Translations under genes and position numbers: made by a program
Shown: one piece after another, positions 10,859-23,396 of the stretch
Numbering within the stretch: the first letter of the stretch is position 1
Layout: every line of letters begins with the position of its first letter
Source: Adiantum capillus-veneris
Lineage: Eukaryota; Streptophyta; Polypodiopsida; Polypodiales; Pteridaceae
Direction of reading: 5' to 3'
DNA length: 64,000 nt
Assembly (NCBI GenBank): GCA_014529385.2
Contig: CM043953.1
Coordinates: 97,911,842-97,975,841, forward strand
The notes under the pieces: model-generated
Seen by the model: only the letters and a program-made list of their open reading frames with translations
Database searches by the model: none
Told to the model about the DNA's origin: nothing

Positions 10859-13800
10859 TCACGTGGTGTGGGTGGAGTTCATAAGTGACTCTCGATGCTC
10901 AAAAATGGCTGAAATGAGCGTCGCAATAGAGAGTCCACATCGTGGTTGGGAGAGGAAGGTATGTAGGGAGAGCTCATGGCTGAATATATGGGGAAAAGAG
11001 GACCTAATGTGGTCAAAAGCTGAGCACTCAAGTAGTGTGTGGTACTCACTCTCTCGCACTTGACGAGGGCATAAGGTGCAAAGTCGATGACACTCCTCGC
11101 CAGTGCCCCAACGTCCTGTCTCGCAGCGTAGAGAATGGGAGCTAAGACGAATGGAGGCAATGGTGCGGATCGCACTCAACGGGATGGGCTCAAGGATATA
11201 GGAATGGGTTCGGTTACCTCGTTCCGAGAAGAAGAGAGATTTGTAGTTTGGGGCAACGTGTGTGGTGTAATGGCTGAAGCGAGAACCTCCGGATTTCTCC
11301 CAAGCCATGATACATTGGCGTTGTAAGAAGGCCTCATTAACTTGGGAGTCGATCGACGCATCCTTGACCAAGTGACATGCATCCCATCTTCCAAACCATT
11401 TCTTGATATCAAGCATCCACCCCGAACTTAGTATTTTGCTCTTGCATGTCTTTTGAACCTTTTGACTTGCTTCATATGCGATTCTAGGAAGTCGATGCAA
11501 AGGGCTACGTTGTGTCTTACGCATGTACTCCACAACCCTTTCCATGCCCAAGACCTCAATGGGAAGCGATCCGGACTCAAGAAGTAAGAGCATGTAGGAT
11601 GTTTGTGTCTTGACTTGGAGAAAGTTGGTGAGAAAACGCTTTTGGACATTCTCAAACTCTTTCCAAGTAGACTTCCCAATGCTTCCACCCCACACATCCA
11701 CTCCATAAAGAAGCACCGGTGTCACCAATGTGTCAAAGAGGTACTTTTTGAGAGCCCAACACTTGATCTCTCCTGCATTGCACATGTTCTCAAATGCATA
11801 ATAAGCCCTCTTTCCGGCTTCCAAGCGACGCATTGCACAATCCTTCCATTTATGATTGGATGGAACCTCAAGGCCAAGGTACTTGAAGTGATCTACCACT
11901 TCAAGTTTCTCATTGTTGTATACAATGCATGGATTTTCATCATTGAGGGTCTTTACAAGCATAACCTTGGTTTTGGATCCATTCACGATCAGCCCGCTAT
12001 GTAGGCAAAAGCGTTCCAAGACACTCATAAGCTTTTGTGCATCTTCTAAGGTATGTGCCAAGAGCACTACATCATCGGCATAAAGCAAAAGCATGATCAC
12101 CGCATTTCCAATCTTAACCTCTTCTATGCCTTCTTGCTGCATAAAATCAAGAACCATGTATTCCAATTCATCAATGAGTAGCCCAAAGAGGGTTGGGGAA
12201 AGTGGGCATCCTTGTTTGACACCAATAGTGCTTGCAAAAAATTCTGAAATTCCATCTCCCATACGTAATCGACATATCACTTTTTGGTAGATGCGAAAGA
12301 CTGCATGCATAAATTCTCTCGGCACTTGAAGGCTTTGCATACGTCTCCAAAGATTTCCTCGCGGTACCATGTCAAAAGCTTTCTTGAAATCCACAAAGCA
12401 ACAATACAACTTTTTTCCTTTCAATCGAGACGCTTCCATAAGAACTCGAAGAGTGACAAGGTGATCGATAGTGCTATGATGCTTTCGAAAACCTGCTTGG
12501 CTAAGCGCACGTTTGCCATTCTTTTCAGCCCATTCACTTATCTTCATCTCCATGATACATCCAAATAACTTTGCCATCAAAGAACCAACCATTATAGTGC
12601 GATAGTTGTTCACATTGTTTACATCTCCTCCTTTGTGCAAAGGTTTGATCCAATTTGCACTCCAATCATGAGGCATGCCATACTCAAGTGCAAGGTTAAA
12701 CATATCACATATCCAATATCGTGTTTTCTTGCTTGTCCATTTAATCATTTCAGCTTTGACACCTTGAAGGTCACCTGCCTTGCGAGTAGCAAGTTTCTCA
12801 AGCGCGCGGCATACATCTTCAATGGTAAAGAAGGGAGACATAAATGGAAGGGAGCTACAACCCTCCATCTTATCAACATTGGGTTGCTCATAGAAGTTCT
12901 TACAATGCATATACATATCCTCAAGAGTCAAGTCACCAAAGCTCTCAACGCGCTTGCCTTTTAGATTTTGCCAAAACTTGCCACATGCATGTGCTTTCTC
13001 TTGTACTAAAAGAAGTTGTTTTTCGACTTCCCACCTTCTCCTCTTCTTTTGAACAAGTGCTTTGTATGTGTGTGAACATTCCAAGTAAACTTCCTTGTCT
13101 TTGATTGCATCCAATCTTAGCAAGTGTTTTCGGGCTTGACTACATTCCATGTCAAACCATTTCTTCTTGGTGCTACCCTTCTTAGACCTTTTGCAAGACA
13201 TGTGTTTCGCCGAAAAGCATTCCTTCGCACAAGAGAAAATTACTTCTTTGAAAACTTTAATGCTCGGGCCGTTTACCACACTTGAGGTCAATACATAACA
13301 TCCTATGATTCGATTCCGGATTCCATTCACCAAGTGTAAAGCTTTGTATGCATTCTAGAGTGGCTTCTGAGAACAACATATAGTCAATCACGCTAGCACC
13401 ATTGTGCTTTCTACATGTAAAGTCATTGGTGCCTTGCCATAGAGATACACCATTTGCAATGAGCATTCCGGTACTATTGCACATATGTAGAAGTGACTTT
13501 CCATAGTGATCCACTTCGTTTGCATCATTAGAACTTCGATTATACATGTATGAGTCATCCACTCTTCTTGATACATGCGGCATGTCGACTTGTTGTGTGT
13601 CGTGTTGTAACATATTTGTGCGAGCATTCATGTCTCCAAAAACAATGACTTCACCTTGATCCTTGTAATGAGCAATGTCTTCCTCTAGTTCAACAAAGGG
13701 CTGATCTCTATCCATATTCAAGCGAGCATAAAAGTTGGAGTCATAGTGAGGAATGTAGCAGCCGGCCACAAACATGACTTGACCATTTGGTGGGCTGATT

Positions 13801-14105
13801 TTCAGCCATAAGTAGCGTTTATACTTATCTTCTTTGACAATGGAAACATCTTTCAAACCCTTTTTGGTCATACATGCTACGCCTCCTTGGCCTCTTCGTT
13901 GCTTTGCATTTTTGGTCCACATCAAAGAATGTACATCGTATTTGTCAAATCCAAGAATTCGTTGCGCATCATGCTCCCATGTTTCGACAAGAAGTATCAC
14001 ATCGGAGTCATTGGTAAGCTCATCAATGCCAATTCCCGCATTCCATGGATACCCGTTACAATTCCAAAAGCTTATTCGCAAGCGTGAGTTGGTCTCATAG
14101 ATCAT
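10859..14105 (-). pseudogene. LINE ORF2, copy B: endonuclease (14105-13257) and RT (13333-10859), one break
   Basis: The start ATG at 14105 lies a few bases after the ORF1 stop. The endonuclease half shows FWNCNGYPW, VILLVETW, GGVACMTKKG, VFGDMNARTN and VIDYML. The catalytic Ser-Asp-His of EEP enzymes reads Ser-Asn-His here (Asn codon at 13308-13310). Near 13257-13265 the frame breaks and some 40 residues present in copy A are missing. From there the RT is open for more than 800 codons: KPLHKGGD, CCFVDFKKAFD, QGCPLSPTLFGLL, YADD at 12071-12082, and a C-terminal CTLC...H.LLEC segment. The RT looks intact, but the endonuclease is probably dead. Confidence 0.92.
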
Positions 14106-14111
14106 GTGTCC

Positions 14112-15053
14112 CTATTTGTTGGGTGGACTTGCATCCTCCTCAAGTGCCTTTTCTTCTTGAGATGATACCTTAACCTTCTTGCTTCTTTCCTCGTATGCTT
14201 TGCAACGTACATTTTGTTGCATAAGAGTGCGATCCTCATATACATTACAACCCGTTCCTTTGAGGTAGATCCAACCATTGTCAAGGATGATCTTTCTCTT
14301 TACCTCATCAGCCATGGTACATACAATAGGTCTTTCTCCCGAGCGAGGGACTCCTTGTTTTCCAACTCGATGTGCACCATAAGCCATGATTCCTGACATG
14401 CCAAAGTGTGTAGCAAAAAACTCTTCAATAGCAACTGCAAGAGATTGGGGTGTTTCCATGCTTTCCTCCTTGATTCCACGAATGACGATGTTCTTTGAGC
14501 GTTTTTGTCGTTCTTGCAATTCTTGAGTGTCCACATTCTCTACATTCTTTGCTTGGACAACGGCTTGCGTGATAGGAGATGTAGAAACCACATTATCCTT
14601 ACATATATCAGCCCATGATTTGGATGCATTTCTCATCTCACATACATCATGTCGTATTGTATCTATCGTTTCCTCTTTCAATACATGATCACTCTCAACT
14701 TTGCTCAAGCGCTCTTTCACTACATTCATGTCCACAAGAGAGCGTTTACATTCTTGAACTTCATTCTCAAGATGCATCAAGCGTGTTGTTTGCATTTCAA
14801 GAACCTTCTTGAGGTGCTCATTCTCCACAACGAGAACTCTTAAAGTACCATTCTCCATTGCAAGTGCGCGCAACTCTTCACCTTGCTTGTTGACGGTTTC
14901 TTGTAACGAGATCAAGTAAGCCATGATCATTGCTTCCGTTGTTGTAGACGATGTGGTTGGATTAGCATCCAAATTCCTTGGAGATTTTGCATCATTCTCC
15001 ATGGCGAGTGTGGCTTTTCTACCCTTGCGAGTTTTGTCTGACATTGCCTTCAA
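14112..15053 (-). CDS. LINE ORF1 protein (coiled coil plus nucleic-acid-binding fold), intact frame
   Basis: This is a 313-codon open frame. Residues 1-30 are basic. A long heptad-rich helical segment spans about 40-140 (AYLISLQETVNKQGEELRAL onward), suggesting a trimerising coiled coil. SKNIVIRGIKEE then opens an RRM-like region of the L1 ORF1p type, and a basic, Glu-rich tail ends the protein. It would bind element RNA in the ribonucleoprotein particle (family knowledge). The stop and the ORF2 ATG are about six bases apart, which suggests translation of ORF2 by reinitiation. There is no zinc knuckle. It is the only LINE frame in the window without a lesion apart from the ORF1-like gene at 16858. 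Confidence 0.8.
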   Translation of the reverse strand: MKAMSDKTRKGRKATLAMENDAKSPRNLDANPTTSSTTTEAMIMAYLISLQETVNKQGEELRALAMENGTLRVLVVENEHLKKVLEMQTTRLMHLENEVQECKRSLVDMNVVKERLSKVESDHVLKEETIDTIRHDVCEMRNASKSWADICKDNVVSTSPITQAVVQAKNVENVDTQELQERQKRSKNIVIRGIKEESMETPQSLAVAIEEFFATHFGMSGIMAYGAHRVGKQGVPRSGERPIVCTMADEVKRKIILDNGWIYLKGTGCNVYEDRTLMQQNVRCKAYEERSKKVKVSSQEEKALEEDASPPNK

Positions 15054-15268
15054 GTCAGCAACAAAAACGCAAAGTTTTGACAGTTTTTTCAGCTCTGAGA
15101 TGCTGTTACAGCAAAGCCTTCCATTACACAGAAAAATTCTGTCTTTACATCAATGCGTAGAGGGCTTCGTGCTCTTCGATTGAGGCTATAGATCACCTAA
15201 ATCGGAGTTCGGATGAGCAAGTTATGGTCAAAAGAGTGAACTGCTGTCTACTAGGTCAAAAAACGGCT
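15054..15268 (-). promoter_or_regulatory. 5' leader of LINE copy B
   Basis: About 215 bp lie between the ORF1 start and the upstream (CA)n(CT)n tract. An internal promoter would be expected here in a full-length LINE, but I recognise no specific element. The leader holds GACCATAACTTGCTCATCCG, which looks non-coding. Confidence 0.4.
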
Positions 15269-15447
<179 letters not shown>

Positions 15448-15462
15448 GAGGGAGAGAGCAAC

Positions 15463-15660
15463 GTTCAGAAAAAATCAAGGAGAAAAATAAACCTAAATTG
15501 CCTTTGGGGGGTAGTTTCAAAGAGGAAATTATTCAAACTAAACCAATTTTTTACAATTTTAACTCCATTTTCTTGAATTTTCCAAGCGAGATTTCTCCTT
15601 CTCCCCCTCCCTTCAACCGATTGTTTTGTTTATTCAACCGGCTCAAGGCTTATGTGACAC
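15463..15660. repeat. Dispersed 200-bp block, second copy
   Basis: This stretch aligns imperfectly with 10556-10765 and 59234-59435: an AAAAAATCA start, an AAGAGGAAATT core and CTCC...CCTTCAACCG near the end. All three are in plus orientation and next to GA or TG tracts. It encodes nothing recognisable. Confidence 0.5.
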
Positions 15661-16538
<878 letters not shown>

Positions 16539-16857
16539 CGTCGAAACCCTGAGCCCCTTCTTTGCGCGTCACCCCCCTGGGCGAGGGCAGCCTTGTGGGG
16601 GGTGTTACTGCATCAGCACCACCCAAGGCTCGAGCTTCAAGCCATGTGTGCACCTTCTACTGCCATTGTCGCCCCTGTCAACCTGCGTTCCTCTGCGGAT
16701 TGTTACCCTTGTTGTCGAGCCCCTGTACACCCCACCACCAGCGCCATTGTGCAGCCTTTACACACCCCCCCCCGGAGACAGTGCGGTCTCTGTGCCATCG
16801 AACCCCAGCCAACTTATCACCGAGTTTTGCAAACCTTACCTTCAACAGTGAAAGGCC

Positions 16858-17615
16858 TTGTTCCCCCAAATGGCCACTCCTGCTTCATCCCGAAGCAACC
16901 CCATCTTTGCAGGGATCGTGACAACACCCCCTAAAACGGATAGTACTATCTGCTTTCATCATGAAGTTGAAAGGCTCCACAAGGAGAATGATGAGCTGAA
17001 ACAAAAGCTCATCGCCATCGAGACCCGGCCAATCGTAGTGGAGAACCACCAGAAGGAAGAAATGGAACAGATGCAAACCAAGTTTGACAAAACAAAGGAA
17101 GAAGTGGAGACCACCCTTACAAAGGCGGTCAAAAATCAAGTACAAGAAGCCAGCATCCACAAGGTTGACAACCCTATGGCATCCACGCTACGCGTATGGC
17201 AACAGCAAGAGGAGATCTCCCTCAATGTTTGCATTGGTGGGATGCCAAGTGACTGGAAAGGGGAGGGAGACCTCAAGTTCCACAAATCCATTGCCCACAC
17301 CCAAACAACAACCCACATGATAGAGTGGGATCCAGCAACAATCGACTCCATCACACATGAGCATCGCACCAATCATGCCATCCTCACTTTCAAGACCAAA
17401 GTGGACCGGATTAAACTCCTTGAGCAATCAAGGCTTCTCAAGGGCACTAAAATCTGGTTTGCAGAAGATCTTACCCCAAGCCAACTCAAGCAGAAGAAGG
17501 TAGAAGTACAAAAGGTACGAGCAACATGCATGGCAAGAAAATGGGCAGTTTATCGAGAAGGTAAAGCCATTATTCACAAGAGTTTTGCACTCCCAAAATG
17601 GTTCCGCTCTCACCC

Positions 17616-17647
<32 letters not shown>

Positions 17648-17658
17648 TAGGTTTTTAA
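16858..17658 (+). CDS. LINE ORF1-like protein with coiled coil and L1-type C-terminal motif
   Basis: This is an open frame of about 266 codons. After a Ser/Pro-rich start, residues 35-105 form a charged heptad region ([20 protein letters not shown]). The middle part ([11 protein letters not shown]...) and the later HAILTFKT...[16 protein letters not shown] are like the RRM and C-terminal domain of L1 ORF1p, where an EDLTP-like motif is typical. The tail is a proline run encoded by a C homopolymer (17617-17647) just before the stop, probably slippage-prone. The start could also be the Met at MATPASS. There is no internal stop. Its partner ORF2 would have to act in trans. Confidence 0.65.
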
Positions 17659-17769
17659 GTTTTGGCCTTTGTTCACCCCTCACTGGACCCTCACTCCTTA
17701 ACTGAGATGTATCTGACAATCCCCTCGCTTAGAAGGAACCTTTTGTAATACGTTGTTTTCCGGTCCCAT

Positions 17770-17785
17770 AGTTCATATCTGACCT
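17770..17785 (+). promoter_or_regulatory. LINE-type 3' stem-loop, copy C
   Basis: AGTTCA, TATC, TGACCT: five of the six stem pairs of copies A and B are kept, with one mismatch. It lies before GGACGATAAT and the (CT)n tract. Confidence 0.5.
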
Positions 17786-17800
17786 CCGTGGACGATAATT

Positions 17801-17903
<103 letters not shown>

Positions 17904-17982
17904 ACACAAAAATACATTTTCCTCGTTTCGTATTGCTCATTTATTTTATCTATAAAAAGCATGTCATCTTAGATGATTTAAC

Positions 17983-18190
17983 TTTTTTTTTTTTTGAAGG
18001 GGGGGACTTGGCACTATCTAACATGGGATCTTACTAAGGCCTAGACGGTGGGATTGACGACAGAGCGTGTTGTACGAGAACCTCGAGGCAAAAGAACGGC
18101 CTTAAAAAAGCCAATGCCACAGACAGCAACCCAAGATTTGAATCCACTACCCCACGAATGGAAGCTTGATGAGCTAGCCACGTGGGCACG
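17983..18190 (-). mobile_element. tRNA-derived SINE, minus orientation
   Basis: On the minus strand the sequence reads: an A-box-like TGGCTAGCTCATCAAGC (18163-18180), a B-box-like GTGGATTCAAATCTTGG about 30 bp later, roughly 130 bp of body, and a terminal poly(A), seen as T's at 17983-17995 on the plus strand. This spacing and order are those of plant tRNA-related SINEs transcribed by RNA polymerase III. I could not define a target duplication. Confidence 0.55.
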
Positions 18191-18398
18191 TGTGGATTGT
18201 CGAAACCTATGTGAGTGCCCTTGATGATAAAGCTAGTTTAAGTCAACCCCCCACTCCCCTGTCCTTGTTTACTTTTCAGCATCCAACATCCGTACATGCA
18301 TTTGGTTTTATGCCAGCACTTCCCCATCGTTGTTGATTCCACCTTCTTAGCTTCATTTAAGACCCCGTGTAAATAGTGTTGGGCGGGGGGGGGGGGGG

Positions 18399-18654
18399 GT
18401 TTAACCATTGGCATCCACTTGTAGTAGTCATGGGCCGGGCTTGTCGGTCCAATAGAAAAAGGGTAAGAGTGGTTGTCGATGAGAGGAGCACTCTAACAGG
18501 AACATTCAAGGGTTAGTTGGTTAAGTATGGGCGCTCAAGTGTGAATGGGGCGAGCTCATATAAAAGTCGCCTAAACCTAAAAATCATTCATTCTTTCATT
18601 TGTGCAATTGAAGAGTGCTCTTGCTCCATCTCCATCTTCTTCTTCTTCATCTCC

Positions 18655-18725
<71 letters not shown>

Positions 18726-18739
18726 CGCGCACGCGCACA

Positions 18740-18772
<33 letters not shown>

Positions 18773-18990
18773 AAACGAGCATTGCAATGATGGCACGGCG
18801 GCGCGGTGAAGCGCTTCTTTTTCTTCGCGGCGAGGAATCCTCCATGAAGGCGAGCGTAGGGCAGTGAATGACACACCCTTGCTCTCTTGATCTTGCTTGA
18901 TTAGTATAGTTGTGTGCTTGGAGCCATTTGTGGCTCGCACACAGTGTATCGGCAAGTCCCTTGCATTGACACATGCAACAGACGCACACA
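18399..18990 (+). repeat. 5' LTR of the gypsy element
   Basis: It matches 30046-30646 along its length. It begins TTTAACCATTGGC, where the 3' LTR has TGTTAACCACTGGC, and ends GACGCACACA. A TATA box (TATAAAAG, 18559-18566) stands about 95 bp before a (TG)n run (18656-18721) and a GA run (18742-18767), so the microsatellites lie in the transcribed R/U5 part. The first bases are altered next to the G homopolymer. Confidence 0.88.
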
Positions 18991-18994
18991 TTTT

Positions 18995-19012
18995 TGGCGC
19001 CGTTGCCGGGGA
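18995..19012 (+). promoter_or_regulatory. Primer binding site, tRNA-Asp type
   Basis: TGGCGCCGTTGCCGGGGA lies four bases after the 5' LTR. This sequence is the usual tRNA-Asp-complementary PBS of plant gypsy elements such as the Tat/Athila group (established knowledge). Confidence 0.85.
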
Positions 19013-19753
19013 ATGCCTTGCATTATGCTTGAGCAGCACTCTATGCTACTTTGTGGTGCATTTTGAATTGTAGGAAAGGTAGAGAAGGAAGGTGTGTGTG
19101 TTGAGAAGGAGTTTGTTTTGTTGCTGTGTATTGTTTTGTTAAAGGTACTGTGTTTTTTTTTTGTTAATAAGGTATTGAAAGGTACTGTGTTTTCTCTGTG
19201 ATAAGGTGTTAGGATTAAGATAGTAGATCCATAATGTTAGTTCTGTGTAAAGTACACTAAGTAGTTATGTTAGCTGCGGAGTTGATGTAGTAGTGTGTTA
19301 GTGTATAACAGTAGCTGTATTAGTTGTAAGTAAGTAGGTTAGGTATGTGTGTGTGCTCGCGCGCACAGCGCAGCCGCAGCGACCTTATCCCAAAAAAACC
19401 AAAAAAAATTAAAAAAAATTTAAAGGTAGGATTGGGATCGGGAATATCCCCCAGAGCCAAGCTCAAACCCAACCCCAAGCCCACGCTCAGGCTCAGGCCT
19501 CAATTTCCCTTTAAGATTACGTATTTAACCTCACGTGTAGGTAAAAAACGACCTTTTTGAGGACCAACGGAACTTCGGGTAATCGAACAATGTGTTGTAA
19601 AGCACACCACAACTCCATGAGCAATACGCTCGTTTTCAGCTATCACACGCTCTAATCCAAAAACCGATCATTAAAAAACATTAAAAAATATTAAAAACGA
19701 GTAAAAACGGACGACTAAAAAGGTAAGAGGTTAACATTCGAGATTATTCGCCG
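19013..19753 (+). other. Untranslated leader of the gypsy element
   Basis: AT-rich sequence lies between the PBS and gag, with repeated GGTACTGTGTTTT and TTAAAAA motifs. No ORF with a domain is seen. Confidence 0.5.
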
Positions 19754-22700
19754 ATGCTTGTAGGGTGCCAAAGGCACATGCATCTGCGCTTTGGTCGTGT
19801 GCTAGAGGCCAAGCAAGTAGAGAGCATTTTGACTTACGCGAGTTCTCAATATTCGTTTACCTTAGGTTCCGGGCCCTTGACGGGGACCCAATGTAGTACA
19901 AACCAAGACCCAAACATAGAGGCTAGTGACTCTTCCTCTGACTACAACGTTATGGAGGGTTTTCAATGTCTAATCCCGATAGCTCAAGCCAAGATATGCA
20001 TGCGATGGGTCCACGTTCCGGCCCGAGCGTGCTTAGCCGCCTGAAGGAAACCTTTAGTAGAGTCACTCGCTCCGAACATGGAGCTAACGATATAAATGAG
20101 GGGGGTGGGGAAGTAAATTCTCCATTCATGACCAACGTAGACTCTATGCTCTTAGAGAGTATGCATGTGAATACTCCATTCACTGCACTCCTTGACTCTT
20201 CAGAGTTATTTCCCTCTGAGGTTATATTAACTGATGGTAGAAGCCTTGCCGAAGTGCAAGAAGTTGAGTTATATAGCATCGCAGCTAGGGAAAAGCAAAT
20301 TCAGAGCTTACGCAAGGCGAAGCAACGAAGAGAGTTAAAATCGAAGGTCCCTATGTCAATATCTTTGCTAGGAGATCAATTGAGTGCTCCTGACTTAGCA
20401 ACCACTAAGGGCCAACCCATAGAGAGCAACATTACATCTAGCTCAAAGGACATCCCTAGCACCTCAAGCCTAGATGGAGCGTTCCTAAATGAGAACTGGG
20501 AGTACGAACTACAAAAGGAAACTCTAACTGACCTATAGACAGGTCACACCTATCACGTGGGTTGGTTAGATGTCCTACAATCCACAATGGGTGCTACTAG
20601 TGTGGAGGATAAATAACAAAGAGTTTGTGAGGTCATCCATAGAGTCATTAGGCTAGAGAGACAAAACAAGGGGATCCACATGCCTTCAACGGGTCTCATG
20701 AGATTCTTGGATACACGGAAGGCTAAACAACCAACCTTATCGCAAATGGAGACTCCCTAGGTAAGTCTCATGGATCCCCCATATGTTGTTTCGCCAAGGG
20801 TCTCATTGCAATCTGAGCCTACAAGTGATAGCTTTGTTTTTTCAAGTCTAGCTCATCTTTCTCTTGATGACACCATGGCTACCATGCCTACCCCAATGAT
20901 AGGCATGCCAAGAAACACGCCATGGATCTCATTTGTTCGTAAAGCACCACTACATGGTAGCTCAATGCCGACAATGGCCCCTACAAGTGTGTACCAATCG
21001 TATGCACCTATGAGTCATCGCACTCATGTAGTCTCTACCCCTCCCATTGTTTTAACAACCTATGCTCCACAACCACAATACCCAAGCTCTTATTTCCATG
21101 GAACCATACTGGCTATCATTAGCATGTCACATCCGACGTTGCCTATGCCTAGGGCCACACATATGAACTTTGGGCCGCCACATGGTGCAACACCGTACCA
21201 AACGTGGAACCCAAGGGCTTCCTATGCGCCAAGCCCAATGCCAATACCTACTTCACATGTAGTCTCTGGAGCACATCCACCCATGGTTCCTGCTCACTTA
21301 GGTGACTTGGCAACATTTTCTCAAGCTATCGGTTGATCTATTGCTGAGATTATGCGTAACATGCCTGATAGAGAACCTAGAAGTAAAGCAGTACAAATAG
21401 CCAAGCTCACACAAAAATTTAGTGGAGACGGGGATGTGAGAAAGCATATCGAAGTGTTTGAACAAATATGTGATTCCCTAGGAGAACACAATGACCTGCA
21501 TAAGAGTAATTCTTTAAGTCTAACCTTAAGTGGGAAGGCTGGGGATTGGTATAGAACCCTAAGGGTAGAAGAAAAAACGATTTACCCTACTCTTAGGAGA
21601 CTATTCTTGTAAGAATACATACGAGAGGGAGTGCTTTGGGGTATAGCCTCTCAACTCTAGAAAGCCCAACGAGAGGAAGGATAGTCGGTGAGAGACTTTA
21701 TTAGTCGCTTGAAGCATTTGAATTCTCGTTGTAATCCAAATGAACGCTTCAATAATAATCAATTACTTGATAGGTTCATTAGGGGATTACGACATGAGGA
21801 TATCTACAGTGGCCTAGTCATTAGAGGTATCACCACTTGGGAAGCGGTTACCACCAATGCGATCCAATTGGAGGATAATTTAATGATTAAGGAGAAAGCG
21901 TGTCCGTTGAGCCTAGAGCTATTAGCTCGCAAGCATCGGGGCATCAGCCAATGACCCTAAATCCTATTGCTAAGGAGCCAAAGATATCTGAGATGACTTT
22001 AGCAGATCTCACCAAGGCCATTCAAGAGAGTCTTAGAGACAATCGTGCTCTGCAAAACAATCATATGTATCCAAGAAGGGAGCAACAATGGTGCTCAGTA
22101 TGCTATGGACCGCATAGTACCAGTGAATGCCCTACTTTTAGAGTAAAATTCAATGGGAACTGCAATGCATGTGGGAGGTATGGTCATCAAGCTAAGGATT
22201 GCATAGTATTTAAGCACGCGATGGCCAATAGACCAAACTTAGCATGGACAGACACACCTTGAGTGCATTGATGTCGGCCCCATCTCTTCAACAAACATCA
22301 CAACACATGGTCCCTAGGGCCCAAAATGTTGTTCAAACAACACCCTTACCACCTCCAGTGCTAGGACCGCAACCACCACATCCGAGAATCACTTTTGTGA
22401 ATCAAGTGGGTTGTGAGTCATCTATTGCTTGTTTGGAAGGCTGTGAGGAAGATATAGACCTTAATATTAGCTATGGGATGGATGCGCTTGAAGAAAGTCC
22501 ACAATACTACATGGAGGACTATTGGGGACAAGTCAAACATGTTTATCAAGTAGCTACTCTTGTTGCAAGAGGCCAAAATATCAATTACACTGCTAAGAGA
22601 CCACCTCTTCAATGCTATGAGTGTGGAGGTCCACATCGTGTGGCCGAGTGTCCTATTAGGCTACAAAAGAATGCCACACTAATGCAAACTAATCAAGCGA

Positions 22701-23011
22701 GCACGTCTACAATGCCAATACTCATGTGTAATCGATGTGTCATAGATCATTTGATTGCCCAATGTCCAAATAATTTGAAGGCACCAAAGATCACGCCATT
22801 AAACTTGATTGAGGTTATCGAGGAGCCATCACAAGGTACGCATGTGGTACCAGTAAATGTACTCACACGATCGATGCTCCAAAAAAAAGTTATATTCTTA
22901 AAGAAAGAGACACGGCATCAATTGTCCAATCTCAGAAGAAGAAGAAGAAAACTTGAAGGAAGGGATCGCAAAAAGCAACGCAGTCAGACCCCAGTTCAAA
23001 GACCAACATAG
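19754..23011 (+). pseudogene. Gypsy gag with zinc knuckles, multiple stops and frameshifts
   Basis: The longest stretch uses one frame from 19966 to 21954, broken by several stops (20536, 20758, 21334, 21610 and others) but readable across them. After a Ser/Glu-rich N-terminus comes a Pro-rich, Met-rich region (20770-21330). Then come the retrotransposon gag domain (KLTQKFSGDGDVRKHIEVFE, about 21397, to IRGLRHEDIY) and the nucleocapsid. Four zinc-knuckle-like motifs are visible: CSVCYGPHSTSEC, CNACGRYGHQAKDC, CYECGGPHRVAEC and CNRCVIDHLIAQC. Frames shift near 21940 and 22250. Several stops lie in contexts fitting CGA to TGA or TGG to TAG/TGA. The product would be the capsid/nucleocapsid of the particle. 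Confidence 0.8.
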
Positions 23012-23396
23012 GGACTGGTGATGACCCTGTATATATGAACGACGCTGAAGAGGGTTCTGACTCAGGTGAAACCATGGAGACCAAAACGACCACTAAGATA
23101 GAAACCAACAAGGAAGATCTTCATGAGCCATAATGGCCAGGATCCAAGAAGAAGATAGGAACTTATCCAAACCCTACAGAGGAGATTGAGCGAGTCAAGC
23201 AGTTAAGGAGTTTGCCCGGAGTTTGGTAGAAGATACCCAAAGGGATCTAGAACCAGCACCTAGGCAGATCCAGATTACAGACATAGTTTTCCCTATGCAA
23301 TAACAAGCTCACCAAATCCATAGACCCTTAGCCATACCTAGTGTCATCCAAGAAGAAAGTGACTTAAAGTCATGGGAAAGTGGGTGTACTCACTTC
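23012..23396 (+). other. Degenerate gag-pol linker
   Basis: Charged, stop-ridden coding remnants link gag to pol. I found no D[ST]GA protease motif here, where protease would normally lie. Confidence 0.4.

Larger units (their letters stand above)
10806..15268 (-). mobile_element. LINE (EEP endonuclease type), copy B, near full length
   Basis: This is the most complete copy of the family, about 4.4 kb. In element orientation it has a leader of about 210 bp (15268-15054), ORF1 (15053-14112), ORF2 (14105-10859), a 3' end of only about 50 bp with a stem-loop, and then a (CTAT)n tail. Upstream of the leader stand (CA)n and (CT)n tracts, the complement of 15269-15404. It faces copy A tail-to-tail. 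Confidence 0.9.

Noticed and set aside
11134-12964. Plus-strand frames inside LINE copy B
   Set aside because: They are antisense shadows of the minus-strand RT, whose motifs (YADD, GCPLSPTLFGLL) are unmistakable.
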